Shown one piece after another: positions 33,073-40,051 of a stretch of DNA of 64,000 nt. Position numbers and translations under genes: made by a program. The stretch is taken from NCBI RefSeq assembly GCF_003436275.1, contig NZ_QSOP01000003.1, positions 62,001 through 126,000 of the forward strand, read 5' to 3'. The DNA is from Collinsella sp. TM09-10AT. Lineage in GTDB: Bacteria; Actinomycetota; Coriobacteriia; Coriobacteriales; Coriobacteriaceae. How positions within the stretch are numbered: the first letter of the stretch is position 1; each line of letters starts with the position of its first letter. The notes beneath the pieces are model-generated. The model was not told the origin of the DNA and ran no database searches. It was given only the letters and a program-made list of their open reading frames with translations.

Positions 33073-33881
33073 TAGAGATCGTACTCCTCGTCATCATCGG
33101 AGCCGGCGGCAGAGGCGGCGGCAGGGGCGGGTTGATTCTTCTGGCCCTCGGTAATGACGTCCCACACGCCGGCGGCGGCGCAAGCGGCGAGCGCGATGCC
33201 CACGGTCGGGACGTTGAGGAAGGCGGCCATGATAAAGCCGAGCAGCAGGAAGATCCACATGTTCTTCTTCATCATCATGGTGAGGAGCATGGCCAGACCG
33301 ACGGCGGGCATCATGCCACCGGCGGTGGAGAAGCCGGTGAGGACCCACGGAACCTGGTTCTGCAGGAAGGCCATGATGTCCTCGATCACGAAGGAGCCGA
33401 TGCCCGTGGCGATGAAGACGGGAACGGCGCGGGTCAGGAAGAAGCACAGGGCGCCGGTCCAGAAGAACTTGTTGACGGCGTTGAACTTACCGGACTCGAT
33501 GGCCTTGTCGGCACCGTGGACAAGCGAGACGTTAGTGGTCATGACCAAGATGTTCAGCTGCTGAACCAAGGTGGCGGTGGGGATGCCGATGGCGACTGCC
33601 AGGGCGATGGCGCTGGCGGTGTCGGTGGAACCCATGATGCCCAGGGCGGCACCGACGATGGTGCCGGAGATGACATCCGGCGGAACATAAGCGCCGATGT
33701 TATTGACGCCGAGCCACATGAGCTCCATGGTCGCGCCGATCATGATGGCGGTCGTCATGTCACCGAGGATGATGCCGACGCCGACGGATGCCAGCAGGGG
33801 CTTGCGGAAGCCCAGGTGGGGACCGAACTGGTCCCAAGTGCACAGACCCGCCCAGATGGCGAGCAGAAGTGCCTGAAGCAT
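33072..33881 (-). CDS. PTS mannose-family EIIC component (second system)
   Basis: The 269-residue polytopic protein starts MLQALLLAIWAGLCTWDQFG and has ILGDMTTAIMIGATMELMWLG and GAYVPPDVISGTIVG (both quoted in part), typical of EIIC-Man proteins of the AgaC/AgaW type. ATG 33881 follows GAAGGAGAGG. The C-terminus is Ala- and acid-rich. Together with EIIB, EIIA and EIID it forms a complete permease. Confidence 0.92.
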   Translation of the reverse strand: MLQALLLAIWAGLCTWDQFGPHLGFRKPLLASVGVGIILGDMTTAIMIGATMELMWLGVNNIGAYVPPDVISGTIVGAALGIMGSTDTASAIALAVAIGIPTATLVQQLNILVMTTNVSLVHGADKAIESGKFNAVNKFFWTGALCFFLTRAVPVFIATGIGSFVIEDIMAFLQNQVPWVLTGFSTAGGMMPAVGLAMLLTMMMKKNMWIFLLLGFIMAAFLNVPTVGIALAACAAAGVWDVITEGQKNQPAPAAASAAGSDDDEEYDL

Positions 33882-33961
33882 AAGCCTCTCCTTCCCTATT
33901 CGCCCATCGTTCCCTCCGATGGGCACGCCCCGGGTTCACATGCCCGGAGATGGTTACTTAC

Positions 33962-34438
33962 TTAGTAGTTCTTGAGGAGCTCGGACACGGGCTCCTTGGA
34001 ATCGCGCGTGGTGGTCTGCATCCAGCAGTCGACGCCGAGGCCAATGAGCTCCTCGAAGGCGGCCTTTTCCTCGGCGGTGACGGACATGTTCTTGTGCAGG
34101 CGATGACGCTGCTCGTTGAAGCGCATGCCGGAGACGTTCAGGTAGTCGAACGGCAAGCCGTTCTCGTGCAGCTTGAGGGCGTCGATGGGGTTGGTGAAGA
34201 GCACCATCGTGGCCTTCTTGAGCTCGGTCTTCTTGAGGACCTCAATGAACTTCTCGACACCGAAGACGGAGACCTTGATGTCGGGGGCGGCGAGGCCGGC
34301 GACGGACTTCTGGACGGGGTCGTTGGCGACCTTATCCGAGACAATGATTGCCGATTCGATGCCGAAGTCGGGAATCCAAGTGGTGGCAACCTGACCGTGG
34401 ATCAGGCGGTCATCGATGTCGACGAGTTTGAGTGCCAT
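33962..34438 (-). CDS. PTS mannose-family EIIB component (second system)
   Basis: The 158-residue protein begins MALKLVDIDDRLIHGQVATTW with the phosphorylated His14 in RLIHG. It has the usual IIB-Man length and the KVANDPVQKS block. It transfers phosphate to the imported sugar. Remnants of agaS and nagA next to this locus suggest an amino-sugar substrate such as N-acetylgalactosamine, but this is inference from context. Confidence 0.92.
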   Translation of the reverse strand: MALKLVDIDDRLIHGQVATTWIPDFGIESAIIVSDKVANDPVQKSVAGLAAPDIKVSVFGVEKFIEVLKKTELKKATMVLFTNPIDALKLHENGLPFDYLNVSGMRFNEQRHRLHKNMSVTAEEKAAFEELIGLGVDCWMQTTTRDSKEPVSELLKNY

Positions 34439-34555
34439 GATGTTCTCCTTTTCGTTTGCACGTTCCTTCAGTACCGTTTACGAATGCTCTGCTCGATCGA
34501 GGCGCCCACTCGGGGGATACGGGTGAGCGCCACTCGAATCGACGGGCTAACGAGC

Positions 34556-34996
34556 CTAGAGGTCCAAATCGTCCTCGTCTGCCTCCACGGCCGGAGCGGG
34601 AGCCTTGATCTCCTGCTGGGCCCCGGCGTGAGCGGCAGTGAGCTGGGCACGGACCGCGTCGGCGGAATCGAGGCCATCGCGGGTGAGCAGGAGCTCGACC
34701 GCAACGGGCATGGACAGGCCAGTGTAGGCAACCATGTTCATGCCGTTGAGCAGGCAGCGGGTAGTCACGTTGAATGGGGTGCCGCCGTAGATGTCGCATA
34801 GGGTGACGACGAGTTCGCACTCGGCGCTGAGGGTCTCGTAAGCCTCGCGCATCTCGGACTCGAAAGACTCCAGGCTCTTCTCGGCGGTGAGACCAAGAGC
34901 GATGACATCAGGCTGCTTGCCCGCAATCATCTCGACGGCGCCGAGGGCGGCCTGAGCGAACTCTCCGTGACTTGCAAGGATGACACCGATACGCAT
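34556..34996 (-). CDS. PTS mannose-family EIIA component (second system)
   Basis: The 146-residue protein begins MRIGVILASHGEFAQAALGA, with the phosphorylated His at residue 10. It continues with VTLCDIYGGTPFNV, and has an acidic C-terminal tail. It is the first gene of the IIA-IIB-IIC-IID operon. Upstream of its ATG there is almost no free DNA: a 5'-truncated DeoR gene on the other strand begins within 10-15 bp, so the native promoter region seems to have been deleted. Confidence 0.9.
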   Translation of the reverse strand: MRIGVILASHGEFAQAALGAVEMIAGKQPDVIALGLTAEKSLESFESEMREAYETLSAECELVVTLCDIYGGTPFNVTTRCLLNGMNMVAYTGLSMPVAVELLLTRDGLDSADAVRAQLTAAHAGAQQEIKAPAPAVEADEDDLDL

Positions 34997-35690
34997 CTCT
35001 AATACCCTATCTGTTTCGGATATGACCATCAGGCGTGACCTGGCCGAGCTTGCCGACAAGGGCCTTCTTGTGCGCGTACACGGAGGGGCTCAGCTTCCAC
35101 ACTCCGCCCACGGAACAGCCCTTTCACGTTTGACCCTGCATGAGGAGAAACGTCGTTTTCAAGTTGATCAGAAACGTGCCGCTGCTATAGCCGCCGCCCA
35201 AACCGTCTCAGCCGGCGATACGATCTTTCTCGGTGGAGGCTCCACTCTCGAGCTCATGTGTTCGTATTTGCCCCAGGAGGACATACGCGTCGTCACCAAC
35301 AGTCTTCCCGTGCTGAACCTGCTAGCCGACAATCCACATATAGATCTATTCTTTGTTGGTGGCATGATGCGTCACGACACGCGAGTTTTCACCATGCCAT
35401 ACAACGGCCGCGGCCCCTACGGTCTATCCGCTCCCAAGGCCTACGTCTCGGCAACCGGTATTTTTGGAAACGAGGTCTTTGGCTCTCGTCCCGATGCAGC
35501 CATGGTCCTCTCAGACGCTCTTTCTCGAGCTCAGGAGCGTTATCTTGTTGTAGATGCTGAAAAAGTCGGAAGGCGCGACTTCTGCCTTTTCACCACACTG
35601 GAGGATATGACCGCGGCATTCATTAACGAGGACGCAGACCCCCGGACCATCGAGGCCCTCCGCGCCTATACCTCCGTCATTACCGCATAA
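34980..35690 (+). pseudogene. 5'-truncated DeoR family regulator
   Basis: The frame holds a good DeoR protein from the recognition helix onward (LSVSDMTIRRDLAELADKGLL, VRVHGGA, TIFLGGGSTLELM). About 25 N-terminal residues, with the first HTH helices, are missing. The open frame begins inside the EIIA start region of the opposite strand, without a ribosome site. The join is near 34997-35007. DNA binding should be lost, so I call it a pseudogene. It may still be translated from an internal start. Confidence 0.7.
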
Positions 35691-35705
35691 TCCAATTGGC
35701 AAGCC

Positions 35706-36467
35706 ATGCTTAAACCCGAACGTCACGAACAATTACTTGAGCTGTGCGCTCAGCGCGGAATGGTCACTGTTGCCCAAGCCGCAACAATCTTTGGTATATC
35801 TGAAATGACCGCTCGAAGAGACTTCGATGAGCTCTCGCGACGCGCTGGCGTCATCCGCGAGTACGGTGGCATCCGACTTTCAAGCGGCTCCCCCATTGCC
35901 GAAGAGGTCCCGTTTTTTGAAAAGCTCTCAATCCGCTCCCCTGAAAAAGAGCATATCGCACGCACCGCTGTCAACCTCATCAGAGAGCGCGACACCATCT
36001 TCCTCGGACCCGGTTCGACTTGCGCTCTCATCGCCCTTGCGCTGCCGCGCATGCGGCTGCGCGTCATCACAAACAGCATCATCGTGCTGAACATGCTCCA
36101 GACGCGTAACGATGTGGAGATCTGGGCCCTGGGAGGACAGTATCGCAAACGATCGGGTTCTTTCGTCGGGCCCATCGCCGAAGATGCTCTCGCCCCGCTC
36201 GGTATCGACACTTGCTTTATCGGCACCAACGGCGTACTCGCCCAATCCATCTCCTGTTCTAACCTTGAGGAAGGACGCTTACAGGCGCTCGCTTGCGATC
36301 GCGCCGCCAAGCGTTACCTTGTCTGCGATTCAAGCAAGATCGGACAGATGGACTTCTTCGGCTTCTTCAATCTCGATCAAATGGACGCACTCATCACCGA
36401 TGCAAATGTCAACGACAAACAGCGTTCCATGGTTCTCGAATCAACTCGCATCATCGTCGCAGAATAG
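35706..36467 (+). CDS. DeoR family transcriptional regulator, intact
   Basis: The 253-residue protein is a full-length DeoR regulator. It has the HTH with MVTVAQAATIFGISEMTARRDF, YGGIRLSSG, and the effector domain with TIFLGPGSTCALIALAL, TNSIIVLNML and TCFIGTNGV. It is 15 bp downstream of the truncated DeoR gene and probably controls the divergent second PTS operon, as AgaR-type proteins do for amino-sugar uptake. Codon use is less GC-rich than in neighbouring genes, which hints at acquisition. Confidence 0.85.
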   Translation: MLKPERHEQLLELCAQRGMVTVAQAATIFGISEMTARRDFDELSRRAGVIREYGGIRLSSGSPIAEEVPFFEKLSIRSPEKEHIARTAVNLIRERDTIFLGPGSTCALIALALPRMRLRVITNSIIVLNMLQTRNDVEIWALGGQYRKRSGSFVGPIAEDALAPLGIDTCFIGTNGVLAQSISCSNLEEGRLQALACDRAAKRYLVCDSSKIGQMDFFGFFNLDQMDALITDANVNDKQRSMVLESTRIIVAE

Positions 36468-36499
36468 GCCTGTTTTGATTTAGCTGGACACCACAGCAA

Positions 36500-36534
36500 A
36501 GACCCCGATTCGATAAAGCCGAATCGGGGTCTCA
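36500..36534. terminator. Bidirectional terminator
   Basis: AGACCCCGATTCG pairs with CGAATCGGGGTCT (13 bp) around a 7-nt loop, between the convergent DeoR gene (+) and the agaS/nagA remnant (-). T/A-rich sequence follows on both sides. Confidence 0.85.
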
Positions 36535-36566
36535 TTATTCGCATCAAATCGCAAATAGGTCAGCAG

Positions 36567-36794
36567 CTACTTCTCAGTGTAGACGCTCTCGCCACCGAGA
36601 TAGGTCTCGACGAGGGATAGGTCGGGGTTGAGGACGACAACCTCACCCACGTAATCGGAGGTGCCGGCACCGGTGAGCACCACATTGAGGCGACCGTCGC
36701 CCATGGCGCGGGCGTCGGCCAGGAACGCCTCGACGGCCTCAAGGTTATCCTTGTAGATGTTCAGCGTGTCAAGCCAAAGCTCGGGAGACGACAC
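36567..36794 (-). pseudogene. agaS'-'nagA fusion remnant
   Basis: The 75-codon frame starts (GTG 36794) like a tagatose/galactosamine-6-P isomerase of the SIS family, AgaS: SSPELWLDTLNIYKDN and NVVLTGAGTSDYVGE. Without a stop it then becomes VVLNPDLSLVETYLGGESVY, the typical C-terminal end of N-acetylglucosamine-6-phosphate deacetylase (NagA). An in-frame deletion removed most of both genes. The pair fits a lost amino-sugar catabolic operon served by the neighbouring PTS. Confidence 0.75.
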
Positions 36795-36846
36795 GTTGAT
36801 GCCTGCTTAACTCTGCTCGCTCAGGCTAAAGACTTTGTTGAGGATC
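36783..36846. repeat. 64-bp direct repeat, right copy
   Basis: This copy covers the first codons of the agaS remnant, the short gap, and the last codons of the histidine-phosphatase gene. It matches 25579-25642 at 62 of 64 positions in direct orientation, so the two copies bracket the 11-kb sulfatase/PTS island. Confidence 0.85.
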
Positions 36847-37446
36847 GATGATCTGCTGCAAGGTGAACTTACATTGGGACGTGTCGCATTCTTCTTGCGA
36901 ATCCTCAAAATCAAAGATCATGATGGCGCAGTTGGGGAGCTTTGCTGGGAGTTCGAAGCCCTCTGGGGCGGCGGCTTTGATGAATTGGCGGCTGGCGCTG
37001 CCGTGGCTTACTGCCAGGACGGTTTCAACATCATCGGCGCTCATGAGATTAGCGAGCGTGCTTACCATACGCTCTTGCAGCGCCTGACTTCCCTCCCCTC
37101 CGAAGGGGATTAAGTCCTCGCCCGGATCCCAGACGTCGGTAGGCAGTGCGTCGTGCGGGCCCCCTTCAAAGGAGCCATAGCAGCGTTCGATGATGCCTTC
37201 GCAGGGCTCGACGGCGGCGTCCGGGCCGAGGAGCTCGCCTGCGACGAGCCGAGCCGTGGCCATGGCCCGGCTTAAAGGAGACGAGACTACCTTGTCGGGG
37301 GTGACGTCGCGGGCTTTAAGCCATGCGGCGGCCTTTGCGGCCTGCTGACGGCCCAAGTCCGTTAGCGGTGAATCGCAGCGGCCCTGGACGAGCTTTTTGA
37401 CATTGAACTCCGTCTGACCGTGACGGAGCAGATACAGTTTCTTCAT
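36826..37446 (-). CDS. Histidine phosphatase (phosphoglycerate mutase-like) family protein
   Basis: The 206-residue protein has the RHG motif LLRHGQTEFN with the phosphorylated His9, VVSSPLSRAMATA, the acid residue in ERCYGSFEG, and the second His in AVSHGSASRQF. Such proteins are cytosolic phosphatases or mutases acting on small phosphate esters; the substrate is unknown. ATG 37446. A decayed copy of its 3' half is found at 25.6 kb. Confidence 0.9.
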   Translation of the reverse strand: MKKLYLLRHGQTEFNVKKLVQGRCDSPLTDLGRQQAAKAAAWLKARDVTPDKVVSSPLSRAMATARLVAGELLGPDAAVEPCEGIIERCYGSFEGGPHDALPTDVWDPGEDLIPFGGEGSQALQERMVSTLANLMSADDVETVLAVSHGSASRQFIKAAAPEGFELPAKLPNCAIMIFDFEDSQEECDTSQCKFTLQQIIDPQQSL

Positions 37447-37485
37447 GGTCTCCCCTTTTGCGCGAATGGCCCTAGCGATACAGCC

Positions 37486-38646
37486 CTACTCGCGTGCCGC
37501 GCCGACGTAGTCTTCATCGACCGTAATCTTGGCTATCGACTTGGGATATTCGGACTCCACCTGCTGCGCCAGCGTGCGCCTAAGGTCATCGGCGCCCATC
37601 GTTAAATCCGAAGGACGCACGCAGTCAAAAATCACGTTAGTGTGCGTAGGGCCCGGCACGCAGCGCAGGTCGTGGATCGAAATACGGCCGTCGATCTGTT
37701 TGGCCATCGCGTTGATGCGGAGGCGCATATCTGCCACCTTTGGATCGTCGGTCACGATGGGGTCGTAATGAAGCGTGACGATCATGCCGTCATCTTTCCT
37801 AAACGCCTGCTCAATGTTGTCGAGCGTGTCATGACTCTCCAGCGGATCGGCTTCGGCCGCCATCTCGGCATGAGCGCTTGCGAACTTCCTGCCCGGGCCG
37901 TAGTCATGGACCATTAAGTCGTGAACGCCCAAAACACCCGGGTAGCTCATGATCTTGTCCCGGATGTGCTTGACCAGTTTTGGATCGGGAGCCTGGCCCA
38001 ACAGCGGACTCACCGTATCACGAATCAGATCAAACCCGCTCCAGCCAATATAGGCGCCAACGGCAAGTCCAACCCAAGCATCAAGATTTACATGCGTCAC
38101 CTGCGAAACAATTGCACAGATCAATACGGCACCCGTGGCAAGGACGTCGTTTTTAGAGTCCTGCGCGGTCGCGTGCAGCGTTTCGGACTCAATGCGATCG
38201 CCGAGTTTTTGGTTGAGGGCCGCCATCCAGAGCTTAACAATCATCGAAAGCACCAAGACTGCCACCAGGGCAAGCGAGAACTCGACAGGTTCGGGGTGGA
38301 TGATGCGCTCAACCGAGGATTTCACCAGCTCAACGCCAATCAGCAGCACGAGCGCCGCCACGACCAGACCCGAGAGATACTCGTAGCGGCCATGTCCGTA
38401 AGGATGCTCGGGGTCGGCCGGCTTGCCCGCCAGCTTAAAGCCAAGCACGCTCACGATGTTCGAGCTGGCATCGGACAGGTTGTTCATGGCGTCCGCCACA
38501 ATCGAAACCGATCCCGACAGCACGCCAATTGCACCCTTCGCAGCGCAAAGCGCAACATTGGCGAGAATACACACTATGCCCGTCAACGTTCCCACGCGCG
38601 CACGGTCGCCCTGCGCACGACGAACAATCCACTCGACCATCCTCAT
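37486..38646 (-). CDS. Cation diffusion facilitator (CDF) family transporter
   Basis: The 386-residue protein has six membrane helices. The metal-site motifs of CDF exporters are present: DAMNNLSD in helix 2 and DSKNDV in helix 5, plus HPYGHGRYEYLSG in the first cytosolic loop. A long C-terminal cytosolic domain with His-containing blocks follows. Zn2+ or Mn2+/Fe2+ efflux driven by H+ is expected. It stands alone, in the same orientation as the neighbouring genes. Confidence 0.92.
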   Translation of the reverse strand: MRMVEWIVRRAQGDRARVGTLTGIVCILANVALCAAKGAIGVLSGSVSIVADAMNNLSDASSNIVSVLGFKLAGKPADPEHPYGHGRYEYLSGLVVAALVLLIGVELVKSSVERIIHPEPVEFSLALVAVLVLSMIVKLWMAALNQKLGDRIESETLHATAQDSKNDVLATGAVLICAIVSQVTHVNLDAWVGLAVGAYIGWSGFDLIRDTVSPLLGQAPDPKLVKHIRDKIMSYPGVLGVHDLMVHDYGPGRKFASAHAEMAAEADPLESHDTLDNIEQAFRKDDGMIVTLHYDPIVTDDPKVADMRLRINAMAKQIDGRISIHDLRCVPGPTHTNVIFDCVRPSDLTMGADDLRRTLAQQVESEYPKSIAKITVDEDYVGAARE

Positions 38647-38718
38647 CAGTCCCCACGGTACTACCTATATATCTATTGCTCAAACGGATTGTAGTGTAGC
38701 CACTTTGTCCTCCAGATA

Positions 38719-38752
38719 CAAAAAGGCCGCAGCCCACACGGGCCGCAGCCTT
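38719..38752 (-). terminator. Terminator after the orphan EIIC gene
   Basis: On the minus strand AAGGCTGCGGCCC and GGGCTGCGGCCTT form a stem (two G-T pairs) followed by TTTTT. It ends the EIIC transcript, and possibly that of the fatty-acid operon upstream. A GGGAC-type palindrome (38759-38782) lies between it and the stop codon. Confidence 0.85.
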
Positions 38753-38758
38753 GGAATA

Positions 38759-38782
38759 TGACAAAGGAATCGTCCTTTTGTC
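38759..38782. repeat. GGGAC-type palindrome, divergent copy
   Basis: TGACAAAGGA at 38759-38768 pairs, with one bulge, with TCCTTTTGTC at 38773-38782. On the minus strand the core is AAAAGGAC. It resembles the palindrome at 40021-40051 and stands at the 3' end of the orphan EIIC gene. Confidence 0.5.
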
Positions 38783-38790
38783 GCACAGAT

Positions 38791-40005
38791 TTATGCGCTT
38801 GCTTCAGCAGCGCTCGCCACTGTTTCGAGCGAATCAGCTTCGTCTTCTGCCGCCTGCACCTTTGTCGGCACCACGCCAAAGCAGTAGCTCAGCGCCGCAG
38901 ACACCGCAAATGCTGCGCCGCCGGCAGCGCAGCACCACAGCAGATTCGAGATGCCGCCCGTGGCAAAGCCAATGACCATAAGAACATTCGTCATACCGAT
39001 AGTATAAGCCGTAACGTGGCCTACGGCCGCAACAAGGCCTCCGACGGCGCCGCCAACGGCCATGCACGTCAGACACCTGCCATATTTAAAGCCGCATCCG
39101 TACAGCGCTGGCTCGCTTACGCCGCCAAGAATACCCGAGATTGAATAGCCCAGCATGAGCGCCTTCTCGTCCTTATCCGCAACGCGGAGCGACGCGCCAA
39201 AGGGCATACCCCAAACGGCGAACGTCGCCATCGTCGCAGCGATCAGAATGCACGAATCCGTTCCCACACTCATAAACTGCGCATAGGCGAGCGATAGGAC
39301 AACGTTGCTGACACCCGCGATCTTAAGAAACTCCCAACCCGCGGCAAGCCCCATAAGCGTGAGCAGCGACACGATGCCACCGGAATTGCCAAGCATAAAC
39401 ATAAGCTGTCCCAACAGCATGCCCAGATAGCTGCCCGCCGGCGCCGTAATACACAGCGAGACCGGAACCATGACGAGCATGGTTGCAAACGGAACAAACG
39501 AAAACGCCACGGCCTTAGGGATAACGCGCTGGAAGAAACACTCCACTCGCCATAGCACGGGTACCGAGATGAGAACCGGAATAACAGTCGTTGTGTAATC
39601 GTTGACCGGCGCGGGAAGCAGACCATACACGAAAGTCATCGATGCCCCCGTCGTCGATGCGGCATCGACGAGCTTAAGCAGATCGGGCGCAATCAATACG
39701 CCGCCCAGCATCATGCCCAGCTGCTCCGAGCAACCGAGCTGGCGGGCGGCCGCCCAACCAAGATAAATGGGCAAAAAGTAGTAGCCGGCGTTATAGAGCC
39801 AACTGTAGAACAGGCGATAGATTTCGGAATCGGCAGACCACAGGCCCAGCATGCCTTCGCCCATAATGACGGCGGCGGTGCGGAACAACGCCGCGCAAAC
39901 AATAAACGGCAGCGCCGACATCATGCTTTTGGACAGATAGTCCACCACGGCCATGGCGTTTGATGAAACCGTCGTTGTAAACGAGGTGTTAGAAACTTGT
40001 GACAT
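38791..40005 (-). CDS. Orphan PTS EIIC, glucose/beta-glucoside superfamily
   Basis: The 404-residue membrane protein starts at ATG 40005 (MSQVSNTSF, AAAGGC upstream). It carries the EIIC pattern ALFRTAAVIMGEGMLGL early, GFATGGISN late, and the substrate-loop motif GVSEPALYG (the GITEP equivalent). No EIIB or EIIA domain is attached, and none is encoded nearby, so it must borrow them or act otherwise. It lies only 40 bp downstream of accDA with no terminator except a short palindrome, so it may share the fatty-acid operon transcript. Confidence 0.85.
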   Translation of the reverse strand: MSQVSNTSFTTTVSSNAMAVVDYLSKSMMSALPFIVCAALFRTAAVIMGEGMLGLWSADSEIYRLFYSWLYNAGYYFLPIYLGWAAARQLGCSEQLGMMLGGVLIAPDLLKLVDAASTTGASMTFVYGLLPAPVNDYTTTVIPVLISVPVLWRVECFFQRVIPKAVAFSFVPFATMLVMVPVSLCITAPAGSYLGMLLGQLMFMLGNSGGIVSLLTLMGLAAGWEFLKIAGVSNVVLSLAYAQFMSVGTDSCILIAATMATFAVWGMPFGASLRVADKDEKALMLGYSISGILGGVSEPALYGCGFKYGRCLTCMAVGGAVGGLVAAVGHVTAYTIGMTNVLMVIGFATGGISNLLWCCAAGGAAFAVSAALSYCFGVVPTKVQAAEDEADSLETVASAAEASA

Positions 40006-40020
40006 GGAACGCCTTTCCCA

Positions 40021-40051
40021 ATGTGACATGCGGGCTGTCCCTTTGTCACAT
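40021..40051. repeat. GGGAC-core palindrome after accDA
   Basis: ATGTGACA at 40021-40028 pairs with TGTCACAT at 40044-40051. The minus-strand loop reads AAAGGGACAGCCCGC. It lies between the accDA stop and the orphan EIIC start, overlapping the accDA 3' end. Confidence 0.65.
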
